Below, piece by piece: positions 24,517-34,284 of a DNA stretch of 64,000 bases (the stretch's first letter is position 1; each line of letters starts with the position of its first letter). A program made the position numbers and the translations under genes. Source of the DNA: Phoebastria nigripes. Its lineage: Eukaryota > Chordata > Aves > Procellariiformes > Diomedeidae. The notes under the pieces are model-generated. The model had not been told where the DNA came from and did no database searches. It was given only the letters and a program-made list of their open reading frames with translations. Location: the NCBI GenBank assembly GCA_035582835.1, contig JAYKAV010002779.1, positions 403,776-467,775 of the forward strand, in the 5' to 3' direction.

Positions 24517-25052
24517 TTCTCTACTCCGCTCTCATGAGACCTCACCTGAAGTACTGCCCCAGTACAAGAAAGGCATGGACCTGTTGGAGCAGGTCCAGAG
24601 GAGGGCCACAAAAATGATCAGAGGGCTGGAACACCCCCACTATGAAGAAAGGCTGAGAGAGTTGGGGTTGTTCAGCCTGGAGAAGAGAAGGCTCTGGGGA
24701 GACCTGATTGAAGCCTTTCAACATATAAAAGGGGCTTATAAGAAAGGTGGAGAGAGACTTTTTACCAAGGCCTGTAGTAACAGGACAAGGGGCAACAGTT
24801 TTAAACTAAAAGAGGGTCAATTTAGATTGGATATAAGGAGGAAATTGTTTACGATGAGGGTGGTGAAACACTGGAACAGGTTGCCCAGAGAAGTTGTGGA
24901 TGCCTGTCATTGGAAGTGTTCAAAGTCATGTTGGATGGGACTTTGAGCTACCTGATCTAGTGAAAGATGTCCCTACCCATGGCAGGGGGGTGGGACTAGG
25001 TGATCTTTAAAGGTCCCTTCCGACCCAAACCAGTCTGTGATTCTATGATTCT
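24517..25052 (+). mobile_element. CR1 LINE 3' end, 5'-truncated
   Basis: It begins within the end of ORF2 (CTCTACTCCGCTCTCATGAG, aligning to the region destroyed in the copy at 7760) and ends with the CR1 3' signature and GATTCTATGATTCT at about 25039-25052. About 19 bases are missing after GTACTG at about 24556 compared with the 6381 copy. The sequence is very similar to that copy, so both belong to the same or closely related subfamilies. Confidence 0.94.
24520..24960 (+). pseudogene. CR1 ORF2 C-terminal remnant
   Basis: The frame starting at 24575 shows the CR1 tail domain: [72 protein letters not shown]. After that a small indel near 24905 shifts the frame, so the final residues are lost and the stop at 24944-24946 is out of the original frame. 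There is no RT catalytic region. It is not expected to make a functional protein. Confidence 0.9.
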
Positions 25053-25992
25053 AAAGTAGATACTAGTAAAATAACTTTTTATATTCCCCTCCTCTTAGAC
25101 AAATTATAAACTTAAGTAAATCTGACTAAAGTTTCTTCTTTATAGTTGGTGAAACCGGTATAATGAATCTCAACACATCTAGATATCAAGTTTTTTTCCA
25201 AATGTATTTTTAATCTGAACTCTGTGGCTTAAGTCTATATTTAAACAATTCAAAATAGATACTCATTAAAAAATTCTGATGGTCTAATGCGAGATGTCTC
25301 ATTCATTTCAGTCAGACTGTTCATATAAGTTCAGATTTATGCATATATGCACACAGAAAAAAAAAATCCACATAGTAAAGAGCATAACTTATTTGTTATC
25401 AACATTTTTCTGATAGGAGAAAACTAGTATGGAACAGCTGCTCATTTTGATACTTTCATCCCTGTAGAAGCTAGATCAAATGTTTTAATTACACTTTTCA
25501 GATTTCCTTGTCCAAATAAAAATCAATTTTGCAATATTTTTATGACCATTTATGATAATTTAATGTCCAGAACTAATTTGCATTATTTTATAGTGACATA
25601 CTGTGCCTTGAACTGAAATTATTAATAAAACATAAAGAACTTTTGTGACTATTTTTCCAGCAATCAGTGAGAAGACAGTTGATACTGATTTCCACAGGAA
25701 AAAAAATACTCTTCTTTTAAATATATTTCATCTGACCAAAATTTGAGAGAAGATGAAGCAATCTAAGAGCAGGAAAGTTGACTAACCATCTTCATGACTT
25801 TTTGACAGAGTAAGATTTCCACTTCCTTTTTTTAATACTTCTCCTTTTTATCCCTATTTCCGTAAATAAGAATGATGCAGGAAGTTAGATTTTGTCTTTT
25901 TATTTTGAAAAATGTGTCCACATATTTGAATGATAAAAACAGCCATGCTACGTTTTATGACTGTGGTTTTTTAGCAAACAAGGAACATGTCA

Positions 25993-26037
25993 GTGTGTGT
26001 GTATCTGTGTATGTGTGCACACTCGTGTGTGCACACA
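25993..26037. repeat. GT/CA alternating purine-pyrimidine tract
   Basis: Interrupted (GT)n with CTGTGTATGTGTGCACAC-like steps that turn into ACACTCGTGTGTGCACACA. Alternating purine-pyrimidine steps with short self-complementary GTGTGCACAC parts. Z-DNA potential is inferred only. Confidence 0.75.
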
Positions 26038-26580
26038 GGCATTTGTATGGAAAGCAGTGAATGCATACATGTAGTGAAAATTTTTAGAAAGGTTTTACGC
26101 TTTGTCCTATTGTATTCCAGCAATTTTGTGGGAATCTTGTTCTCTGTGAGAGTCAGCAATTCTCTATCACTTATCTGTCAGATACTGAAAGAAACAGTTG
26201 CCTTCCTTTGCCTTGTGCTTGACTTGTCCCAGATGCAAGAATGAATTAGAAAACAAATGCTTTTCTCTATTACACTCTTACTGATTCAACTCATAGCTCT
26301 CAGGATGTCTTCCAAAAATTTTTTCCATGAATTTTAAGAAAGATCTGAAGAACAATTGCCAAATCTCACTTGGGTTCAATTAATGATGAACAGTGGAAGG
26401 ACACAATTAATTTTATACTCTCATTTTTATAGAGAAATGGGAGTCAAAAGTCATAAATAAAGCAAACTTTATATTGACACTCCGCAAGTTCCTTTACATG
26501 CTAATAAAGCTTTCAGAAACTGACATTCTGGAATAAATAGTATTCAGTGTCAGACCTATCCAGTGAAAGATAGAGACTTT

Positions 26581-26603
26581 TTTGGTTGGTTGGTTGGTTG
26601 GTG
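26581..26603. repeat. (TTGG)n microsatellite
   Basis: About five to six TTGG units, followed by a G/T-rich stretch to about 26635. Confidence 0.85.
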
Positions 26604-27432
26604 TTGCTGGTTTTGGTTTTGGGCTTGGTTTTTTTTCCACATATGTGCAAATATTGAGCACTTTCAAAGATTTCTGAGAAGTTGAGCTCAAGGGTACTGA
26701 GAAGCCTACAAATACTAAGATACTTGTATGAAAAGTGAGGCAGAGACATTTAAATTTCAGCTTTGAATCTGTTAGTTTTGGATCTGTTAGTATCTCTATG
26801 GATACTTTTCCCTGTTACACTTCCTTTTTGTTAAATTGACATTTTTCTGAATGGATTATAGAAAATGAAAAATGTTGCTTATACTTCAAGAAATGAAGAA
26901 GGGCTGGAATAAATGCCTATTTGAAATAAATTATGATTATCCATCGACTACAATATAGCTAAATGATTTTTATTTCTCCAATCTCTTTTTCTAGTGGAGC
27001 ATACATTAAGTTTGATTTGCGCTTATCTCAGCTTAAACTATTTATTAGTTTTAAACCATTGCAACGTTAAAAAACAGCTTCAAAAGACAGTCCTCCTTCA
27101 TGTCTTTTGTTAAATTTCATCTCCACTTAAATTACATAAACAGTCAGCCAACCACCTAATCATGACTATCTTGAGTGAGACACTTGCTTTTCTGCTAAGG
27201 AAGAACACACTTTTTATATAATATTGAACTGTTAATCTACACATATAGCTAATCCAGGTAGCTATGCTTTTCTTATTATTTTTATTTTGNTTTTTTTTTC
27301 CCTTTCCAACTGTTAATTATATTTGCTTGGTTTATAGTTTCTTTTATTAAACTGTAGAGAGAGTTTTCAAAGACATGGTTAATAGTTAAGCATCTAATTA
27401 GCATCAAAATTGTGATTGTGATGATGATAAGG

Positions 27433-27917
27433 TCGAGTGCTTATGGGTAAGGATGAGGGGGAAGGCCAACAAGGTAAATATCCTGCTGGGAGTCTGTTAT
27501 AGGCCACCCAACCAGGATGAAGAGGCAGATGAAACATTCTACAAGTGGCTAGGAGAAGTCTCACAATCGCTAGCCCTTGTTCTCGTGGGGGACTTCAACT
27601 TACCGGACGTCTGCTGGAAATACAACACAGCAGAGAGGAAAGAGTCCGGGAGGTTCCTGGAGTGTGTGGAAGACAACTTCCTGACACAGCTGGTGAGTGA
27701 GCCTACCAGGGGAGGTGCCTCACTCGACCTGCTGTTTACAGAGAAGGACTGGTGGGAGATGTGGTGGTCGGAGGCCATCTTGGGCTTAGCGACCATGAAA
27801 TGATAGAATTCTCGATTCTTGGTGAAGTAAGAAGGGGGCCAGCAAAACCGCTACCATGGACTTCCAGAGGGCAGACTTTGGCCTGTTCAGGACACTGGTT
27901 GAGAGAGTCCCTTGGGA
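27433..27917 (+). pseudogene. CR1 AP-endonuclease domain remnant
   Basis: The frame from 27433 reads VECLWVRMRGKANK, then GVCYRPPNQDEEADETFYKWL, then LVLVGDFNLPDVCW (the conserved GDFN block), then FLTQLVSEPTRGGASLDLLFT. A one-base frameshift near 27741 moves the sequence to another frame, which continues VGDVVVGGHLGLSDHEMIEFSI, where the SDH block holds catalytic residues of apurinic endonucleases. A second shift near 27840 leads to [19 protein letters not shown], after which the internal deletion occurs. The N-terminal catalytic residues are missing because the copy is 5'-truncated. The original role was target-site nicking for retrotransposition. Confidence 0.9.
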
Positions 27918-28505
27918 CCTGGGGGTGCTGGTTGACAGCTGGCTGAACATGAGCCGGCAGTGTGCCCAGGTGGCCAAGAAGGCCAACGGCATCCTGGCCT
28001 GTATCAGAAATAGTGTGGCCAGCAGGAGTAGGGAAGTGATCGTGCCCCTGTACTCGGCACTGGTGAGGCCGCACCTCGAATACTGTGTTCGTTTTTGGGC
28101 CCCTCACTACAAGAAGGACTTGAGGTGCTGGAGCGTGTCCAGAGGAGGGCAACGATGCTGGTGAAGGGTCTGGAGAGCAAGTCTTATGAGAAGCAGCTGA
28201 GGGAACTGGGGTTGTTTAGCCTGGAGAAGAGGAGGCTCAGGGGGGACCTCATCGTGCTCTACAACTACCTGAAAGGAGGTTGCAGCGAGGTGAGTGTTGG
28301 TCTCTTCTGCCAAGTAACTAGCGATAGGACGAGAGGAAATGGCCTCAAGTTGAGCCAGGGGAGGTTTAGATTGGACATTAGGAAAAATGTCTTTACTGAA
28401 AGAGTGGTTAAGCATTGGAACAGGCTGCAGAGGGAAGTGGTTGAGTCACCATCCCTGGAAGTATTTAAAAGATGTGTAGGTGTGGCGCTTAGGGACATGG
28501 TTTAG
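27918..28505 (+). pseudogene. CR1 ORF2 C-terminal remnant after the deletion
   Basis: It starts in frame with the preceding segment as [29 protein letters not shown] and [21 protein letters not shown]. It shifts frame near 28120, and continues [82 protein letters not shown] to a stop at 28503-28505. Catalytic RT motifs are all absent. Confidence 0.9.
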
Positions 28506-28594
28506 TGGGCATGGTGGTGTTGGGTTGACGGTTGGACTCAATGCTCTTAGAGGTCTTTCCAACCTTAATGATTCTATGATTCTATGATTCTATG

Positions 28595-30912
28595 AAAATA
28601 CAAAGGTGGGTAGGTGCTTGGTTGCTACCTTTCACTGGTACCTTTAAATTTTGATTCTCCTCTTGTGTGCTTTCTACAGTAATCTTCCCACATTCTTACA
28701 GAGCATCTAGAGCACCTAGCACCTAGCACCTAGCAAATAGAGCCTGGAACAGAGCTACTAAACAAAAATCCATTTTCACAATGTTTATCCTCCTTCTTTT
28801 CTTTTTTTATTTCTTTTTCTTTTTTCTTCTTTACTGGGTCATTTAAGATAGTTTTACCTCTTTATTTCTTAAAGTAAATTTATTAAAAACAACAACAAAA
28901 AGGGTTGTCATAACTTCTCCACTAAACCAGCCCTCTCCCTTTTCTCTCATTCCCTCAGAAAAGAACAAGACTTAATTCTGGGAGCATTGATGATGAACTT
29001 TTTTTTAATAACAGATTTATTTATTTAGATCTTTGATACAGTTTTACTGGGNTTTTAAGGTGTTTTTTTCCCTCCTTTTCTTTGAATACTTACTCTTTGC
29101 AGCTTCATTTTTGTTAATTTGGGTTTTTTGGGTTTTTGTGAATATTTTAATGCACAAAGTTTCACTAAAAAGAGAAAGAGTTGTGATGGTGGTTTTGCTG
29201 GAAATGGGTTAGTTCTGTTAAACTACCATAGAGCTATACCAGATTTGCATGATGTTCACTGAGAAATAACCAATAGTGATTATCCTGATCCCCTTACACA
29301 GTTTGGCCTACAGTGATTGTCAAGCATTCATCAAGAAACAGTCAAACAAATCAGGTACCCACAAGGACAGAGCAGAAAGCTGCATAATTAAGCAAAACCT
29401 GAATAATTATGGTTCATTCATCTGGCGTTTCTGAATGCTCTACAAGTGACACATTAATAAACTTCTATTGTAAAGCAAAAGAGGGCAAAGATGTCCTTTT
29501 TCAATATTTTAGTACTGTAGTGCATCTGTGCACATTTGTGGTGATATCAGGTTTGAAATTCTTGTAAGCTTCAGTTGCCTGGCACAAGATCAGCTTCTCA
29601 ACTGCCCCTGTTAAATTCTGCAGCCCTTGGTACCAATGCAATGCATCTATAGCATCTGTGTTTATAAAAGCAACATACTAATTTGTGGAATTTTTATTCT
29701 TGAACCTTAGTTATTATCACCATTGCTATAGTTCCAGTCTATTCTCTTTCTCACGGAGTGGCATTCCTTGCCTAAATTCACTATCTTTGATAGATGTTTC
29801 TTACCAATATTTCATGCAAAATCCTCTTGGTTACTTTTAGTCATATTGGGCTGTGAATCATAAAACCATTTTCACTTTTGACATCTGTTCTTACAAAATG
29901 TGAATGACAGTCACAAGAACGCAAACTTGGCCCACTCCTTTTTCCCATAACAACCCTAGAATTTCTTTTTTCTTTCATTGCTCCAGGCCATAAATACTGA
30001 AAATCCTAATTAAAACACAAAGTTTGACTCTGTTCTCTTCAGGGATTACAGGAACTAAGTAAGTGAAAGGAATGCGAATTAAAAAATTATACTGGTCCCA
30101 ACAAAGACACCCTCAGAGTTTTAAATTGTTAACTTTTCTTTGCTCTGGGATCATGTACCTTGTAAGGGAAATAGTTACTGTGGAAAAACTAATGAATGTA
30201 GACATCATTCAAACCAGTTTCACACATACATGAACTGTCAATGTGAATAGAATTTCAAACAAAAACATCTAAGCAATTATGCAAGGAGGAAAGAATTATA
30301 TTTGCTAGATACAAAGACAGCTTTGTTGCCTCTGACTTCATAGAAATAAGCGCACTTGTGTTTGTGTGTGTATGTAAAGTATGCCTTTACAGTAGTAGTA
30401 AGGCTTCACCACTTGAACAAACCAGGCAAGAAAACTGACACATTTTCCAGAGCTGATGTCAAGAGTTGTAGGTCAAGGTCAGGCTGAACATAATACCTTC
30501 TCTCTGTACAAGGCAACTTTGTTTGATTGTTGCCTCTTTTCTCCTTTTCCCCGCCTCCCCCAGAGGTAACACGCTTAAGTTGAAAAGGGGAAAAAGTAGC
30601 TCTATTTGCCAGAATCTTGCCTGGCTGCAGCCTCCCTGTTGGTAAGAAAACCAACCTAACAGTGTGGCTGGATTATTCTTAGAACAGATGAAGGGAGAAA
30701 GGGTAGCCAGTTTGTTTCTTGGAGTATTTTTGCTTTGTCTGTTGTACTGTATTAAAAATAAATGCTAAAAAGAACTCTGGATACAGATAATGAACCAGAT
30801 TCTGTCTCTAATATTGTATCAAAATAAAATAGGAATCAAATGACTGAAATTTTCCAGGTGAACAGTGATTTTCCATGGTACATGATTTGGCTGATCTTAT
30901 GGTGTTTGATAA
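28595..30912. other. AT-rich intergenic stretch, no gene recognised
   Basis: It holds a short heptamer repeat at about 28705-28733 (AGCACCT units), a T/C-rich run at about 28795-28835 and a G/T-rich stretch near 29120. No exon, RNA gene or further transposon is recognised. One N lies at 29052. Confidence 0.5.
28705..28733. repeat. Short 7-bp tandem repeat (AGCACCT)
   Basis: Three perfect and one to two degenerate units in a row. Confidence 0.8.
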
Positions 30913-30917
30913 GTGAT

Positions 30918-31495
30918 TGTCGTGGTTTAACCCCAGCCAGCAACTAAGCACCACACAGCCGCTCGCTCACTCGCCCCGCAGTGGGATGGGGGAGAGAATC
31001 AGAAGGGTAAAAGTGAGAAAACTCATGGGTTGAGATACAGACAGTTTAATAGGGAAAGCAAAAGCCGCGCATGCAAGCAAAGCAAAACAAGGAATTCCTT
31101 CACTACTTCCCATCGGCAGGCAGGTGTTCAGCCATCTCCAGGAAAGCAGGGCTCCATCACGCATAATGGTTACTTGGGAAGACAAACGCCATCACTCCAA
31201 ACGTCCCCCCCTTCCTTCTTCTTCCCCCAGCTTTATATGCTGAGCATGACGTCACATGGTATGGAATACCCCATTGGCCAGTTGGGCTAGCTGTCCTGGC
31301 TATGCTCCCTCCCAGCTTCTTGTGCACCTTGCAGAGCATGGGAAGCTGAAAAGTCCTTGACTAGTAGACTACTTAGCAACAACTAAAAACATCAGTGTGT
31401 TATCAACATTCTTCTCATACTAAATCCAAAACACAGCACTATACCAACTACTAGGAAAAAAATAAATTAACTCTATCCCAGCTGAAACCAGGACA
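30918..31495 (-). mobile_element. Solo LTR, antisense, related to the provirus LTRs
   Basis: On + it reads TGTCGTGG...AGGACA; the transcriptional strand is minus. Exact 5-bp duplications GTGAT flank it at 30913-30917 and 31496-31500. Read on minus it has a CCAAT-like site (about 31272), a perfect CRE (31247-31254), TATAAA (31232-31237), the GGAGTGATGGCGTTTGTCTTCCC block shared with the provirus LTRs (about 31170-31200), and an ATTAAA signal (31045-31050). Its 3' half groups with the provirus LTRs, while its first half (CTTTTCAGCTTCCCATGC) is closer to the LTRs at 4094 and 60333, so it may be intermediate or recombinant. Confidence 0.94.
31232..31254 (-). promoter_or_regulatory. LTR core promoter: perfect CRE plus TATAAA, minus strand
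   Basis: TGACGTCA at 31247-31254 is palindromic; TATAAA on minus lies at 31232-31237. The spacing is the same as in the provirus 3' LTR. Confidence 0.65.
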
Positions 31496-31575
31496 GTGAT
31501 CTTACAGTGTTTTAACAGAACTGAATTGAGCTTTTTAAGGCTATCAAAATATTTATAGAAAGATTAGAATTAACA

Positions 31576-31600
31576 GAATAGAATAGAATAGAATAGAATA
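31576..31600. repeat. (GAATA)5 CR1 tail
   Basis: Five perfect pentamers form the 3' tail of the antisense CR1. Confidence 0.9.
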
Positions 31601-31848
31601 TTTCAGTTGGAAGGGACCTACAATGATCATCTAGTCCACCTGTCTGACCAATTCAGGGCTGACTAAAAGTTAAAGTGTGTTATTAAGGGCATTGTCCAAA
31701 TGCCTCTTAAACACTGACAGGCTTGGGGCATCGACCACCTCTCTGGAAAGCCTGTTCCAGTGTTTGACCACCATTTTGGTAGAGAAATGCTTCCTAATGT
31801 CTAGTTTAAACCTCCCCTGGTGCAGCTTTGAACCATTAATTGGCTACC
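31576..31848 (-). mobile_element. CR1 LINE 3' end, antisense, GAATA tail
   Basis: On minus it reads as the end of CR1 ORF2 (degenerate [39 protein letters not shown]) followed by a 3' UTR and a TATTC tail, which on + is (GAATA)5 at 31576-31600. The tail unit and the UTR (AGTTGGAAGGGACCTACAAT on +) differ from the ATTCTATG-tailed copies. The 5' end is truncated at the position of GAACCATT. Confidence 0.9.
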
Positions 31849-32928
31849 TTTGATAATTTTTGCTATTTCCTCCAGGGAAAGTATTCTTGATTTACATATA
31901 ATATAGATGGTTAATAGAATCCAATAGCTTTCAACTCCAAAAATATTTTATATCCCACCTACATTTAAAATGCCAATGGGGAATAATATGCAAAAGCAGG
32001 GTTTCTTTTTTACTTTTTCAAAACAGTGAAAGATTTTACAAGTAATAAACTTACATGTTATTGTGTTTCATCCGTACTTCTTTAGCTAAATCTGGAGAAC
32101 ATTAGTGAGCTTTGTTTCAGCCTATTGCAATACCCAAAACAAACATGATATTTTGTTTTCTCTGTTATTTGGTGTGTGTTCTTGGTTAACCACAGTCATA
32201 GTGACCTTAGTCAAAAATGCAAGACTACTGGTTGGACAATCAGTTCAGGCCTTAACTGCACACCCAATTCTTATAGAAGAAAATTATATTTATTTAGTAA
32301 TCAGATCATTTGCATATCATTAAGAAAGTGATTCAGATCTGAACTCTTTCTTGCATAAACAATTACTAGTTTCTGTAAAACACTGATTTTTTTTTCTCTC
32401 CTGGGTTGTCTCTGCAGTACTGCAGAAAAAATTTGGTCTCTTCCAGAGAGGTCTAATATCTCAGAAACATGCAGAACTGCTATATGTATCCAGCTATGAG
32501 TTGCATGCTTGTGCAACCTGTTCATTGTGTTCAANAGTATGGTCCATTAATGTAACATATCTGAATACAAAAGCACTGCAAAAAGAAAACACATTTCAAA
32601 GCACAGATTCACTGCATCTAAGTCAAGGGGCCCTTCAGTTAGCAACCTGCATTCGCTAGACAGTCATTAGGGAGAGAAAAGTATTCCAAGTGGGAGATTC
32701 AGCTCATGAAAGGCCTGAACTATGATTCTCTCTTTCTTGAAAATACTGCATTATGACAGCTAGCTGGCCTGGGCACTCTCAGCAGTGTCACAAAGCTAAC
32801 CACAGTTTCATACACGCTTAGGTGTTCAACTAATTTCATAAAATGTACTGGGAATCTAAGCACTAAACTCAGGTTTTTTTGGATGTGCTTTATTACCATG
32901 GATTGGTTTAATCTTATTTAATTTTAAG
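31849..32928. other. Intergenic DNA between two antisense CR1 copies
   Basis: AT-rich, with no recognisable gene. One N lies at 32535. Confidence 0.5.
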
Positions 32929-33215
32929 AAGAATAGAATAGAATAGAATAGAATAGAATAGAATAGAATAATTAAGTTGGAAGGGACCTACAATGATCAT
33001 CTAGTCCAACTGCCTGACCACTTCAGGGTTGACCAAAAGTTAAAGCATATTATTAAGGACATTGTCCAAATGTCTCAAATGCTGATAGGCATGGGGCATC
33101 AACCACCTCTCTAGGAAGCCTGTTTCAGGGTTTGACTGTCCTCTCAGTAAAGAAATGCTTCCTAATGTTAAGTCTGAACCTCCCCTGGCACAGCTTTGAA
33201 CCATTTTCTCCAAGG
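32929..33215 (-). mobile_element. CR1 LINE 3' end, antisense, GAATA tail (second copy)
   Basis: It has the same structure and subfamily as the copy at 31576: a tail of eight GAATA-type units on + (32929-32970), then the same UTR and ORF2 end. It lacks a few bases present in the first copy near 33078. Homology between the two copies stops at the same place (GAACCATT, about 33204-33211). Flanking DNA differs, so this is not a simple duplication of the first. Confidence 0.9.
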
Positions 33216-34094
33216 TGCTTCAGATGAGATCCTAATAATCAAAGGAAAGGGATAAGAAGACAATTCAGCCTTCCCAAAATTTAAATANCCAAGTGAAGGT
33301 ACATATCTTTGTAATGATTATAAAGGCAGTCTAAGTTGATTAAGTTTCTAAATCAACCACCTGAATTCAGCATATAATATGGGATACAATACAGGACCAG
33401 ATGCCTAAGAAGAAAGGTATTGGAGTGGCTCTTGTTCAGATGTCAAAGTCTTTCATTAGAAGTAATCTTGACACCTCAAATACAACAGGCCTTAAATTGG
33501 GAAACAAATACATAGTATATAAGCAAAAAAAAGATAATGGAGTGTTACTTGCTTGCTTGCTTGTTTGTTTGNTTTGCCTTTGTGTTCTCTATATGTGTAT
33601 TTTCCAAAGATTTCTCTCCTAATGTACAAGAATTCTTTAAATCCAAAATATATTTTATTTTTTCTTACTAGGTTAGTAGCTAAAGAGTGTAATGAAGACT
33701 AATGTCTCAGCTAGCTAAACAAACATTTATGAAGATATGGGACATTCCTCAAAACAGCTGCAAGTAGCTCAAATATAACTCAACTATTTGCTCCCGAATT
33801 CTCCTCTTGTAGGTGAAGGCACCATCTTAAATTCTGGTCAGTTAAAAATAAAAAAGTACTAATTCCTCTTGTCTACTATGCATATGCAGTGCACAAACAA
33901 GAGCACTTACTTACTTGCAAATGGCTGACACTTCCATAATAATATAGCAAGGACTGCTGCATTCTGCAGCCTGGATGTTTGCTTCTCAAATCGACATAGA
34001 TTTGCTTAGTCAACACAAATCATCATAGGGACATCAAGATATCCCTACACAGATTTCTTCACCTCTCAGCAAAGTTGACACTTGGGGAAAAAAA

Positions 34095-34134
34095 CGAAAC
34101 GAAACGAAATGAAACGAAACGAAACGAAACGAAA
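34095..34134. repeat. (CGAAA)n pentanucleotide microsatellite
   Basis: Eight units, one with T for C (the third, GAAATGAAAC). The CpG in each unit is retained in seven of eight, which suggests that the array is young or has little methylation-driven decay. Confidence 0.88.
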
Positions 34135-34223
34135 CTAAAATCCTAAGCTGAGAGAAATGGGGGAAACCACAACAGAAATGCATGCGAACTGCAGGGAAAG
34201 GAAGAAAAGAAGTAATAACATTT

Positions 34224-34284
34224 AAAAAAAAAAAAAAAAAAAAAGGAAGAGAGGAGAGAAGAGGAGAGGAGAGGAGAGGAGAAG
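34224..34284. repeat. 61-nt pure homopurine tract: poly-A then GGAGA repeats
   Basis: About 21 A residues pass without interruption into a GGAGA/GAGGA array. Every base from 34224 to 34284 is a purine. No gene is associated. Confidence 0.9.

Larger units (their letters stand above)
25053..27431. other. AT-rich intergenic stretch, no gene recognised
   Basis: It contains the GT-rich tract and the TTGG repeat listed separately. No exon or RNA gene is seen. The frames at 25872-26244 run through the GT tract and have no known domain. One N lies at 27290. Confidence 0.5.
27432..28594 (+). mobile_element. CR1 LINE with internal deletion (endonuclease joined to ORF2 C-terminus)
   Basis: The copy starts inside the endonuclease domain and ends with three ATTCTATG units (28571-28594). 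Between them most of ORF2, including all RT catalytic motifs, is absent. The join lies at about 27915-27918, where a GGAC shared by both sides can be assigned to either. The 3' UTR differs from the 6381 and 24517 copies (a GGTTGGACTCAATG-type end), pointing to another CR1 subfamily. The deletion may have happened after insertion or by template jumping during reverse transcription. Confidence 0.94.
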
